Source: Trichosphaerium sp. ATCC 40318 (Eukaryota; Discosea; Flabellinia; Trichosidae). Taken from it: DNA of 64,000 nucleotides. This document shows positions 1-11,245 of this stretch, in pieces. Where the stretch lies: positions 248,001-312,000 of the forward strand of contig JALMLS010000564.1 in NCBI GenBank assembly GCA_038496445.1. Reading direction: 5' to 3'. The position numbers and the translations under genes are program-made. The notes beneath the pieces are model-generated. The model saw only the letters and a program-made list of their open reading frames with translations. It had not been told where the DNA came from and searched no databases. Every line of letters begins with the position of its first letter. Position 1 is the stretch's first letter.

Positions 1-3000
1 GCGAACAAAAACACCCGCCCAATAAATCGCCTTGATATACTTGAGTATAACCCGCGAAACGGAGATAGAGATAAACTACCACGCAGCAAGTACGTCGACT
101 TGAAAGAAACTTTTATTTCATGTTTATTCACGTTTTTTTAGATCAGTTGAGCGTGTCCCAAGTCTCGTTCGAGCAAAGACACAATCTGAACTCGATGACG
201 TTCTACCTCCTAGTTATCCTCCTCCACCTACACCATCTCCACAAACTCCATCAAATCTATCCCCTCATAAACCTTCAAAAAAACGTGCAGCGCCAATGTC
301 TAGAGCTTTTTCTGTTGCTGTAATAAAATCACCTCGACAAGGAGCGAGATCAAACTCACCAAGGTTTAACAGACCAAAGAAACCCATTAGAAGACCGTCT
401 CCTCTTGGTAGACCTAAGCCAACACGTGCTCCATCTCCAGTACCTCAACCGAGCTCATTGACAAAGGCTACAGGCGCAACTGAACTACAAAGGTAAGTTA
501 GTACAAAAAATTGTGTTTAACCTTAACTTTCCTTGACAGGCCAGCAAGTGACCCAGCAATTAATGAAAAAGCTCAACCTAAATTCAGTAGACCAAAACCT
601 CCAACTCCAAAAGCTAAAAGAGGGTACGTTATAACTATTGTGGTGAAAGAATTGAAAATTTTTTTATTGCACTAAATTATTTTTTTACTGACAATTCATC
701 AAAACAGGCCGTTATCTAAGCTCAAGTTAAATACTCCAAACCGCTGTTCTTGTTTCCTGCCATTATATATGCAAGTTGGTGTTGAATCCTTCTTTACTGT
801 ACCTATAACAGAGGAGCAAAGTATTGAGGGTATGTTCTTATGCTCATAAGTTTTTTTGGTTTTTTTTGCACTAACCCTTGTTGCCTAGATGTAACTGTTG
901 AAGTGAAAGACAAAGGTGGTAAACTTCAAACTTACGAAGTACATTTCAGCTTTGATCTTTGTATTTTTAACACGTTGTAGGTAAAAGCTGGCCAGTCTAA
1001 GGCTTCAGTTAGAGTTGTATTTACGCCACCAAAAGAAGGATCATACTCTTTTAATATATCCGTATGTTCCCAGCTCATTGATGGATGTCCTTTCCAAATG
1101 AGCACAGATTCTGATAAAACAGAAGATATGCTTGTACAACTTGAAAGAGATCTAGCACGGTATGTAGACTCCTTACTTCAATACAATGAAGAACTCACTT
1201 AAATTTAAAGGTTGGAGCCAACTCCTGAACCTATACAGATTCAAAAGAAGCATAAAAGGATGAGTATGAGACCACTTCCATTCGCTGGTGAAGAAGGCAC
1301 GTGCAAAATTAGTTTGACCTTGGCTAACCTTTTTCTTGTATATAGATTCATCAAAGAGATCCTCTCAGAAGATTAAAAGTGGAGGAAATAATTCTGTAGC
1401 TATTACACCGCCTGTTATAAGGCGTGCTAAAGATGTTGCACCTCATACAGAAGTAATAACATCAAAGTATGTTAACACCTTGTTATCTGAAAGGCTAACA
1501 ATTTTATCTAGGCGTACTTCTCATTCACCTGAACGGCCTCTTATACTACCGTATGTAATTTTCTTGTTTAATTCAAGATACTGACTGCGATCTACATAGC
1601 CTACCAAAAGGAACTGAGTTATCTGACCATAAATCATGGGATATTGTTAGAGTTTGTCAGTGGTTACTTACTATTAATATGGAAAAATATATTCCTATTT
1701 TCCAACGTGAAGCAATCACTGGATCTAATCTATGTGATTTGAAAAATGATAAAGTATTACAGGAGGAACCATTCTCTATTGAGAAATGGGGTCACAGGAA
1801 CACTATCATTCATGCTATTCAAAATCTTGAAAAAAGTACGTATTTTATTTATTACAATACACTTGGTGTTGTTTTCTTACTGTTCCTTCAAGATTTAGCG
1901 CTTAAGGTATCTCCACCAAAGGTTGTTCCTTGCCCGGTTGTATCAAAAACACCCAAGAAGAAGGGTTTAGTAGGTCTATTGAGTACGTAGTGTAGTTTTG
2001 TTTGATGTTTGTTTTTATTGACAGGGGTTTTTCTAGCTAAGAAAAAGAAACGAAATGAGTGGGCCTCAAGTGAGACTAAGTTCTATGGTTGGCTCAAAAC
2101 ACCAAAAAAGCTTGGACCCAAGGCAACAGGAGGGCAGATGAAACGCTGGTGGGAGATTGACAGCGTCGGTACGATAATTGATCTCGATTATTGGTATTAT
2201 CTCAGTAACACCCTTTAGATCACATGTTAAAGTGGTGGCCTTCTCCATCAGCTGTACCTTATTCGCCTCAGGGCATGGGACAGTTTAGTCTTAAATCTGC
2301 AGGCGTGACAAGCTGCTTTGCACCAAAAAAGTTTGGGTTCAGGTGCGTCCACTTAAAACTTCTTTTTTGCAATGTTTGTTTCGCACTGTTTCTGGTTTCT
2401 TAACTTTTTGCTGCACTTAGAATCTTTTCTGTGTATAGTGGTCATGTTCTGTATTTAATGGCAAAATCTGAAGAAGAGAAACAAGAGTGGATAGCACATA
2501 TATTGAGGTCTATAGACTATCACTTGAATCTGAACGATTTACCATGGGCAGTAAGTATCTTTTGCGGTTTGATTTCACAAACTTTTTTTGACTTTCACTA
2601 ATTTCTATAGCCTTGTAATCCTCCTTGCAAGTTGTCTTTAGCTTTATCTGATGCATTTAAGAGCGATCCTAAGTTAGACACAATAGTATCCCTTCTAGAG
2701 AAGGTACTGCGGGCTATTTTTTTATTGTTTGATCAAAAACTTATTTACAACTTAGGGCGCTGATCCAAATACTATTTACGCACCTACTGGGAATAACGTA
2801 CTTGTAAGAGCAATACTAATGTGCTCCGATAGTGCTATCGTAGACGCAATAGTACAATGGGGTGGTTACGTGAACGTAGGCCTTAAAGATGGCACACCAA
2901 TTCTTGTTGCTGTGAGTCAATACTTCTTTATGGTTTTTGTTCAACTTTCTAACTTGCTCATGTTTTAGATTGCCCAAAAGCTATTAACAGAGAAAGAACT

Positions 3001-4196
3001 CTCCATAAGTACGACACGTACGTCGTATGAATGGTATTCTACCTTACAGAAAGTGATAAAACTCGGTGCTAACCTCAGTGGTACGTAGTTCTTCTCTTTA
3101 TTAATACTAATTCATAACAGCTACTGATTCTCATGGAAACGGTCTTGTATCATTTCTACCTTCTATTTCTCATAGGCTACGAAGTTACAAGGACATAGAT
3201 AGGTCTCTTTTAGAACTACTGCGTACTTTTATGAGGATTGGATGTAATTGGAGGACACCCTGTGCATTTTTAGGCAATTCTACACCGTATGAGCTGGTAC
3301 GTTTATTATTCCCTTTTATGTCTATTTAAGTGCTTAATTTTGTTGTAGGCTTGTAGATATAGTAATTTAGAGATGGTAAAGCTCTTTTTAGCTGATGGTG
3401 CTGATCCTTCAAAGGTACCAATCGACTGACAATGTTTTTACTGATTTTTTTCTTTCAGATTGAGGTATCACCTGCTTGTGAGTTTAGAAACAAAGCATTT
3501 ATAGATTATGCTGCTTTATTAAAAGTACCTATTAAACATCCTGAGAAAGTACTTGGCATGGCATACAATGTCGTACGTAAATATAAAAAACTTGGTTCAT
3601 TCGGGTTTTTTTACTAATTGTTTCTCACAGGACTTTTTATTACACGTGCTAGACAAGTTCAACTTGAAACCTCATGTAAACTCTGTATGCCCTAAAACGG
3701 GTAACACTTGTTTGCACTATGCTGCACGATATTCAAATGATGCTGAAACAGTTGGTCATCTTATGTTACTTGGTACGATCAACACTTTATTTCTAATTTT
3801 TGGTTTGTCTGTACTCATTTTTTCTTTTTCTTTTTTAGGTGCCAAACAAGTACGTAATAAAGCTGGACAAACACCTGAAGAATATGTATTAAAATCAGGT
3901 GATGATCATAATAATATACGAGAAAAAAACTTAAGTAAGTCAACAATGAAGAGAAACGTTCAAGTTGTAATTCAAAAACGTGCCCTTTTGTTTGTTTTTT
4001 TTTTTTGTTCTCTTTCTACTCCTTCTCCTCTAACTTTTTATCTTCTACTTAGAGCACTTCTTCAATTCACAGCCATTTAAGGCACCCGATATGTACGAGT
4101 CAGAGTAACTTTTTTTTTGTTGCTTTTTAAACTATTGGTACTTATGAGTTTTTTAGGAATGTTGGACGTATTGGAAAGTTCACCATTCTGAAATAA
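1..4196 (+). CDS. Filamin-repeat/SAM/PH/ankyrin multidomain protein, 5' partial
   Basis: The reading frame is open from base 2 to a GTACG donor at 91 and resumes at 141, so the start lies left of the window. In order the product has a Pro/Ser/Arg-rich disordered stretch (about 141-640), a filamin/ABP280-type immunoglobulin repeat (about 700-1160, ending 'SQLIDGCPFQM'), a second basic linker, a SAM domain (about 1600-1840, 'WDIVRVCQWLLTINMEKY'), a PH domain (about 2020-2560, 'FYGWLKTPKKLG' to 'EEKQEWIAHI') and ankyrin repeats (about 2600-3930, e.g. 'GNTCLHYAARYSND'). The last exon (4157-4196) encodes 'NVGRIGKFTILK' and a stop. About 20 short introns interrupt it. Such domains normally give an actin- or membrane-associated scaffold; the lipid and partner are unknown. 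The family was not recognised as a whole, so a name is withheld. Domain calls are firm for SAM, PH and ankyrin, good for the filamin repeat. Confidence 0.85.
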
Positions 4197-4297
4197 GTCT
4201 TTTTTTGTCACATGTAAATTGTACATTACCACCACTGTTTATTATAAAATCACATTTTCACTTCAGAAAGCTGCTATTCATTGGAATAATTTGTGTT

Positions 4298-5091
4298 TTA
4301 ATATTGGTTTGTTAGTGTTCCAAATCTATAATCGTAGCGCGCAAGTTGGACTTGTGCCTTTGGTTTAGCCTTTGGTTTAACCTTTGGCGCTGGCTTTGGT
4401 TGTCTGGCTGGCTGCGGCTTCGGAAGGAGGTTTGCCATTTCAGGGATCTGGTAAAAGGTGCATTCTTCTAAGAGTCTCTCTCTGTTGTTCTCCATACACA
4501 CCACTTTACCTGTACGGAAGAATTCTAGTATATCGTAGAACGCATCACCATTCCTGTCGATAAACAGTTCGCCAGACTCGTCAAGAGTTTCTTGTAGATT
4601 CCATCTATCACTGAGCAACACATCGAAATACGGTGACTTACCCTTCAGAGTGGTTTTAGTAGTAAAGTACTTTACGCCACCAACGTTTAAGGTAATCCTA
4701 CTGCTTGTAGTGTCTTTGTACTGTTTCATTGCCGCTTCAAGCCTTTCTACCTCCTGTTGGATGTCGGCAAGCTTCTTTCTGCTTTAGATATCTTTTCTTT
4801 CTGTTCTTTGTCGTATTCATCGTGAAGCCATTTTATTTCTTGGATTGTTTTTTCTAGTTTCTCGTTTCTCTCTTTAGCAGCTTTTTCATCTTGTTTTTTC
4901 GTTTTTTCGATCCTCTCCCCAAGTTTGGCATTATCGGCAGCTAATTTAGCCTCCTTGTTGTCTAGCTCCTCTTTTAGACGATTAATCTCCTCTTCTCTTT
5001 GATCCAAGGACTGTTCTCTTCTATCCAGTTCTTTTTGTTTATTGACGAGCTCGTCTATAATATTAATACGACCATTGAGTATATCTGCCAT
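4298..5091 (-). CDS. Coiled-coil plus T1/BTB (KCTD-like) protein with an apparent frameshift
   Basis: The N-terminal part (5091 to about 4765) begins 'MADILNGRINIIDEL' and is a long Glu/Lys-rich coiled coil. The C-terminal part (about 4765 to 4298) is a potassium-channel-tetramerisation (T1/BTB) domain: 'ITLNVGGVKYFTTKTTL' then 'GELFIDRNGDAFYDILEFFR', with a Pro/Lys-rich tail. The family usually forms oligomers, often as cullin-3 substrate adaptors. The two halves are in different frames. The frame of the BTB half is open back to a TAA at about 4786, and the first half stops at about 4747, so the switch lies inside an A-rich stretch near 4765. There is no GT..AG intron there. One missing base would join the coiled coil smoothly into 'KLADIQQEVERLEAA'. 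A sequencing error, a real frameshift or programmed frameshifting are all possible. Confidence 0.75.
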
Positions 5092-5404
5092 CTTAAATCG
5101 TGTAAGTCGTTGATAAACGAAAGCGATGTGCCAGTGATAAAAAAATGTTGTGGAACCAAGTCAATTCCATTTCAAACATTGCTTTCCTCTACAGTGGTTA
5201 TTTAGAGTTCTGTTTGTGAATGCATTTTTATAGGACATTTGGTTTGAGTAGTCGTAAACAAAAAACAGTATCCAGTTGAACCTGTTAATAATCCTCAAGT
5301 TTAAAGATTGACTTTCTTGGAAAGCATTCCACGTGGTAAAAATACTGTCAAGGTACCGAAGAATTTAAACCAATTATTGAATTATGACGTTGTGTGATTT
5401 ATTT

Positions 5405-6517
5405 CTAGAAAAATGTTCCACAAGGTAAATGTACATATTTATGTTGATTGCTGACATTTTCTTTCCAACAAGCTATCCACGTAACTTCTGGGTTGTGAAT
5501 AATAGATCCCCAAGCATGTCCAGGGACAGGGCAACGAGGTACTTTCGCTCCTTTGGATAAGTTCAAGGTTATTTGCTCTGGCATTATACGTTTCTTCCAC
5601 ATGCCAGCTTTAGGATGGCTTCCTGATATGAAACAAGTTAGAACGTTGAGGCTTTTTGGTCAGATATAGAACAAGATTTAGAGTTGCCGTATGTGTTCAT
5701 ACCACGTCCTAGAAAAAGACCAGGAGGATCTACCCTGAAGTGGCCGAGAGGCATACACTTTCCATCCAAGGTAGCGTATCCAAAATTTTTTTTCAATTCT
5801 TCCCTTTTACTTTTTTCAATATCCTTCTCAGCCTTTGTTCTATTTCTACGTATTTGCTTTTGTTCCTCAAGGTATGTACTGATTGCTGTGAAATCACACT
5901 TGTCAAATTCTTGAATAATATGCTAGAAAACACTTAACAAATCAAACATCAAACATGAGAAGGACGATAGCTGCAACAGCAAAGAAAAAGGCAAAAAAAA
6001 AACCAAACTTTACAACGGCACTCTGAAAAAAACAACGTACATCTTTTCCAAGAGTCTCTTTGAAGGCATTAAAAAAGTTTCTCTTGAATTGTTCCTTCGT
6101 GTAGTGATCAGTCTTTATGTAACGCGCAAAATGTGTCGCTACTTCTTCTTGCTCAGGATTTAGCTTTACTGGTTCGCCTACACGTGGTGTAAATCGAGGA
6201 TTCTTTCTCGGAAAAAAAGCCAAATACCGTCGTAGTGGACAGGAATGCCATGTGGCTCGTATGCGTCAGGGAATACGACTCCATTGTGTTCCAAGGTTGT
6301 CCATTTCCGCTTCGTTTCGTCCGCTAAGTGCGTTATTTAATATATAAATACCAACCAAGGACCCTCTAGCAGTGGTAGCTCCATGTAGTGGTTTTAACGA
6401 ACAAAAATCAAAGTTGGCTTTGTTGAACGTACTACCTTGCTCTAAGCTGACTTTTGCATCAAATTTAGCGACTTGATCATCTTTCGTAGTAGTGCGACCG
6501 TTTAACGCATTTGCCAT
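5405..6517 (-). pseudogene. Truncated topoisomerase IB (N-terminal half only)
   Basis: Splicing short introns gives a clear type IB topoisomerase: '[20 protein letters not shown]', then 'PVKLNPEQEEVATHFARY', 'FDKCDFTAISTYLEEQKQ', 'RVDPPGLFLGRG', and 'RIMPEQITLNLSKGAKVP' followed by 'EVTWIACWKENV'. These follow the order of the DNA-binding part of the core domain in eukaryotic TOP1. Introns are recognisable, e.g. about 6181-6221 (GTATTTGG donor), and one between 'GLFLGRG' and 'SHPKAGMWKKR' (about 5606-5661). The frame ends at TAG 5405-5407. The rest of the core (catalytic Arg, Lys and His residues), the linker and the C-terminal Tyr domain are absent, and no matching sequence occurs before the next gene. 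It therefore cannot be an active topoisomerase by itself. It may be a pseudogene, or a truncated expressed protein. The start is ATG 6517 ('MANALNGRTTTKDDQ'). Confidence 0.85.
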
Positions 6518-6926
6518 CTTGTAGATCACGTAAGTTGGAGAAATGAAATACCTGCGAGTGCCGGCAGCGGATTTCAGTAACTACGGAATGTTTGGCGCCT
6601 TGTTTCAAGTTATATCGATCTGAACTCTTTTGATCATTATTGACTTTCATGTTCGAAGCAATGACGCATGTAGAACCTACCAAAATTGTTCATTAGAACG
6701 CTCTCCACTTCTAATTCTTTGGAGGTATCGTCTCTATCCACGTTTCTTAATCCAAGAATTTTCTAGAACAGACTCGACTTTATGAGAAAAACAAAACTTG
6801 AATGGACAAATTTTATTTTACTATGTAATGCATGTATACTTGTATTTGTTGGCTAGTAAACGACAACATCAAGGCTACGCTAGAGCCATTTGACGTTGAT
6901 GTCTTCCTCTAATATTGTCTATTTTG

Positions 6927-7129
6927 ATGAATCGTCAAGTTACATACTTTGTTGATGGTAAACTGAATGATGAAGCAAAGCGGTGGTATGAAATATTGAA
7001 CTACTAGGTATGTACATGGCAAAAGATCCGGAACGTGGCAGGAAGCTGAAAGAGTTAAGATCTATTCCGTTTTGTGAGTTGAAACTCGGTTTTACGGTCA
7101 GGTGTTTTATCAACAGTGTACAACAGTAG
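6927..7129 (+). pseudogene. Possible degenerate short gene between topo I fragment and MORN gene
   Basis: An ATG at 6927 opens 'MNRQVTYFVDGKLNDEAKRW' and 'YEILNY' before a TAG at about 7005. The neighbouring frame continues at once with 'GMYMAKDPERGRKLKELRSI' to a TAG at 7127-7129, with only a one-base shift between the two. This looks like a short coding sequence with a frameshift, but no family was recognised and no second line of support exists. The rest of 6518-7221 shows nothing identifiable. Confidence 0.25.
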
Positions 7130-7221
7130 CTGTTTCGAAAAATAGTAGACAAGTCATTTGGTCTGATCAATAAACACAAATGTACATTTTTATTTACAAT
7201 ACAAACTTTTGTTAATTACGT

Positions 7222-8237
7222 TCAAGCGTGTTCATGAAACCTTGCTCTTTCTATTATAACACCACGACGAAATCGTACTTTATACTTCCAACCATTTGCT
7301 TCTGTTAAAATACCTCTCCCATGACATTCATGTCGACTATGCTGTCCTTGGTATTTTCTTCCATCTTCACCCCAATGAAAAGTACCTTCACCACTCATTA
7401 CATCATTTGTCCATTGTCCACGGTACATATTACCATTACCCCATCTCATTATTCCAAACCCTAACAGCAAAGTAAGATAATCAGAAAAAATGAAGAAAAA
7501 AGGATTCAAACAAACTGTACCATGCTTTTTACCATTATCAAATTCTCCAACATATTTTCTCGCCTTTGAAAGAGTCAAAACACCGTGCCCATGTGGCTTA
7601 TTATTGTGCCACTCGCCCTCATACCTTCTACCTCTTTTGATCATAGTAGCAACACCCATACCTTCAAGTTTATTGTCTTTCCAAGACCCGTAATATCGAT
7701 TTCCGTTCGGATATGTAGAAATACCAAATCCATTTTTTTTGCCATCTTCAACACTTCCAGTGTATATCTTTCCGTTAGGGAAACTCAGAGTTCCTTGTCC
7801 GGCGATTTTATTATTGGTGTACTCTCCGACATAACGGGAACCATCAGGCCACGTCATACTACCACGTTTCATCTCTCCATCCTCCCAAGTACCCCGGTAC
7901 CTAAAACAAACTTTTAACTACAAGGCTTGTCAAAGACAATAAAAAAAAACTGAACGTCTAGCACGCTCTTTCTAAAAACGACTAAAAAAGAAACTTGTGA
8001 GTCAATTTGGCGTATTTACTTTGTCCCATCTGGCCATTTAAATGATCCTCTTCCACTATAATTACCATTTGCACATTGCCCAATGTATAGTTTACCGTCT
8101 GGCCATCGCATTCTGACTGAATCAGAAACAGGAGCGTTAACATTACCATGACACTTAACACCATCAGAAAAAGTAATTTGTGGTGATCCAAGAACTCTTA
8201 AATGATCCCATAGCTCTGTAAAAAACCCTTGTGACAT
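7222..8237 (-). CDS. MORN-repeat protein
   Basis: About nine MORN repeats (Y-x-G-x-W/F-x-x-G-x-x-x-G-x-G) run through the whole protein: 'WPDGKLYIGQ', 'WPDGSRYVGEYTNNKIAGQG', 'YPNGNRYYGSWKDNKLEGMG', 'RGRRYEGEWHNNKPHGHG', 'WGNGNMYRGQWTNDVMSGEG'. MORN proteins act as membrane- or cytoskeleton-linked scaffolds, often in cilia or at the cortex. Three exons are supported: 8020-8237, 7521-7900 and 7222-7460. The introns are 7901-8019 (GTAAAT donor, TTTTAG acceptor) and 7461-7520 (GTACAG donor, TTAG acceptor), and both splice in frame. The start chosen is ATG 8237 ('MSQGFFTELW'); an upstream in-frame extension exists but does not look coding. No catalytic domain such as a PIP kinase is attached. Confidence 0.9.
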
Positions 8238-8904
8238 TTTTGTTATTTGTGAAGAGCCTACGGTTTTAAATGCATTAGTACGATGCTGATACCGTTTAGA
8301 ATTATAAAACACGCACAAGGTGATGTTATTTTTGTATTGAATTCCACCTTTTGTTGTTAAGCAAGTCAAAAAAGTGTTCTATTTTTACACTATTAATTTG
8401 GCGCTTTTTTTGGTTTTCGGGTTGCCTTGAATCTTTATTTAATTCTTTAAAACAGTTTTTGACCAGTGTTATTTTCTTAAAAAGTATAGACATAACTCAC
8501 GCTCGTTCGTTTTACACCAACTCACGCCGAAAAAATAGGAAATAGGGTTTTTTACCAAAACTGCAATTATGAATAAACAAACATAAGTGACAAGCCAAAA
8601 GGTTTATTAATAGTGTTCTAGCTTCAACCCTACGCAGTAGCAACGAGGTTACTTGTTGAAGCTATTTTAGGTGATACCAATGCGGATTTTTATTCCAAAA
8701 GCCGTTCAAGTCAAATGCCTAAAGCTGTCTGACAAAAAATGCTTCCAGCACCACTGCCAGGCTTTTCGTTCACCAACAATGAAAGCAGCATTTTGACACT
8801 CGTTTTACGCTCGAACTATTAACTCCAAGGCAACTCGATGAACTTAAAAACATGACTTAAGTCGCTAACATTTACACGTGATTTTCGAACGAAAAACAAA
8901 GCTG
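8238..8904. other. Intergenic region, no gene seen
   Basis: This A/T-rich stretch lies between the divergently transcribed MORN gene (-) and the sialate esterase gene (+). No reading frame with family resemblance, RNA gene or repeat was seen. It presumably holds both promoters, but no motif is distinct enough to call. Confidence 0.5.
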
Positions 8905-11121
8905 ATGTTCCGTAAAGTCGCTCTTTTAAGTTTCATCATAACACTGATGTGGATGGGAAGCGTTTGCCAGATACGAAAACATTACAGGCCCTGTTTTATC
9001 TTTTTTCTGATTGTTTTTCCGTTTACGAGTCTCTACCTCTTGTACACCCAGCTGTTTACAGTAATATGGTATTACAAAGAATGCCACACAGTGCTAGGGT
9101 TTTCGGTTGGACGAAAACCGCCCAAGAAACGGTTAGTGTCACGTTTAATGGTAAAATGTATAAGGTAAGTTCGTAGTGGTTTTTCTTCTCCTCGAAAAGT
9201 TTTTCATTAATCGTTATCCAAAGGCAACTTCTGATGTCGACATGCAATGGAAAGTCGAATTACCACCTACACCTGCCTCATTTAACAGTACGTAGCCACA
9301 AAAGAGAACCTCACTGCCTTTGTTTACGCCGGTTTTTCTATTTACAAAAAAAATAGCTTACACGATCACTGTGGATAGCCAACAAAGTGGTAACGCTACA
9401 TTAACCAATATTCTATTTGGTGATGTATTTTGGTGCTCAGGACAGGTAAGTTCACATTTCTTTTAACGTTCAATGTTCAAGACTAACATCGACAAAATCA
9501 AAAGTCAAACATGGAATTCAGAGTACTGTACGAAGTAGACCTTTACCTTTCCAGGACCTAATTTGATCAACAGGCAAAACTTGGACAGCAAAGTCTACAT
9601 AAATCAAGCTAACGAATATCCAAATATCCGTATAACAAGGGCTAACCAAGCCTACAGCAATTCGGTACTACTTATGTTCTTTTTGTTTAAATGCTTGTTT
9701 CATTTATTATGGCCTCTTGCCCAGTTGTTGATTTTTATAGAGCGTTAAAGTGCCTAATATCGGTCAATCGTGGACACGTGCAGATAATACTTCGATAGGC
9801 TCTTTCAGTGCTGTTTGCTGGTTCTTCGGGTACGCAACAACATTTGTTACTTCAATCAACAAGAGTAATTTTAGACGCGATTACTATGATACATACAAAG
9901 TTCCTGTTGGATTGATTGAGAGTTCTTATGGTGGTACTATCATTGAGAGTTGGTCTAGCCCAGATGCTTTGAAAAACTGTCCTCACACGCCAAAGTAAGC
10001 ATTTTCTACTCGAAAGTATTAAACAAACTCAAACACCTTTAAAGGCCTAAGTACGACAGCACTTTATGGAATGCGATGGTTCAACCATTTTTAAATGTTC
10101 AATTACGTGCAATGTTATGGTATCAAGGAGAAAATAATTGTATTGCTCAAGAGACTGTACGTTGGTCTTCAAGTTTCTTAGAAACTTCTCACCTTTGGAT
10201 GTACACAGGCTTTTTATACTTGCGCTCAACCTGCAATGATTTCGGATTACCGAGAGAAGTGGGGTTACACTTCAGAACAACTACCATTTCTATACGTTCA
10301 GATAGTACCAGATGGTTGTCCTGGAAACCACAACACTGATCTAGGTATCACTTAACTTTTGTGAACCCAACATTCAATACGTCTTTAGGATATCCTGAGT
10401 TCGTCTCCGTATCTCAAATATCAGCATTAAAACTTGATAACGTTGCAATGGCAGTGACGCTAGACCTTGATATATTCGCTAACGGTACATCTCGTTTCAT
10501 AAGTACATAATGGTATCTAACAAATCATCCATTTAGGAACAAAAGTGCCTGGCGGTATTCACCCACAACTAAAGCCACCTGTATCAAAGCGCTTGCTCAC
10601 AAACTGGAAATACCTAGCTGACGGTAAAAAAGAACCACGTGGAACGTAAGACTTGTAAAAACTATACAAAAGGTTTTTATTAACATTGTATTCGTAGTGT
10701 AATAGGACCTACAATGACATCTATGAAAGTACTTTCTGAAGGACCTAACGCCCAAGTACAAATCGACTTTGATCCTGAAACTATTGGTGATGGTTTAACA
10801 ATTCATCCACGTGAATGTACACGTGTTCCACGGTATCAATGGACATGTACGAGAAAAGAACTTGCTCAACACAAAACTCACACTTTTACTTCTCTAGGTG
10901 CATGGGGAAACATAGAAGCTACAACATCTTTTAATGCCACTCTATCCCTTACTAGTGATAATAAATCTCTAATATTGTCAGCAGATATTGGTCAAAACAA
11001 GCTTACAGGCGCTTCATATGCATGGGGTTTATGGCCTTTACCTATTGTTTTTAATTCTTACGGATTACCAATGCAACCATTCAAGCAGAGTGTAACAAGT
11101 ATTGACCCTGTCTTAAACTGA
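8905..11121 (+). CDS. Sialate O-acetylesterase-like protein (SGNH family)
   Basis: The product follows the SIAE family from end to end: 'NMVLQRMPHSARVFGW' (N-terminal beta domain), 'LTNILFGDVFWCSGQ' joined by splicing to 'SNMEFRVLYEVD' (SGQSNM nucleophile Ser block), 'CWFFGYATTFV', 'VPVGLIESSYGGTIIESWSS', 'LRAMLWYQGENN', 'PGGIHPQLKPP' (catalytic His block) and 'SYAWGLWPLP' near the end. Such enzymes remove 9-O-acetyl groups from sialic acids or related sugars, in lysosomes or outside the cell. The first exon is uncertain. ATG 8905 with a 55-nt GTAAAG intron gives an in-frame start with a moderately hydrophobic leader; no ATG opens the conserved frame directly. About eight short introns follow. 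The stop is at 11119-11121. The substrate in this organism is unknown. Confidence 0.88.
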
Positions 11122-11245
11122 TTTCAAAAGCTTAAACTCACACCATCACAAATAATAAACAGTCTTTAAAAAACAAGCTTTCCTACTCCTTTTTACCACA
11201 AGATAAAAAAAAACAAACTAACAACCTTCGTCCTTGTCGAAGATT

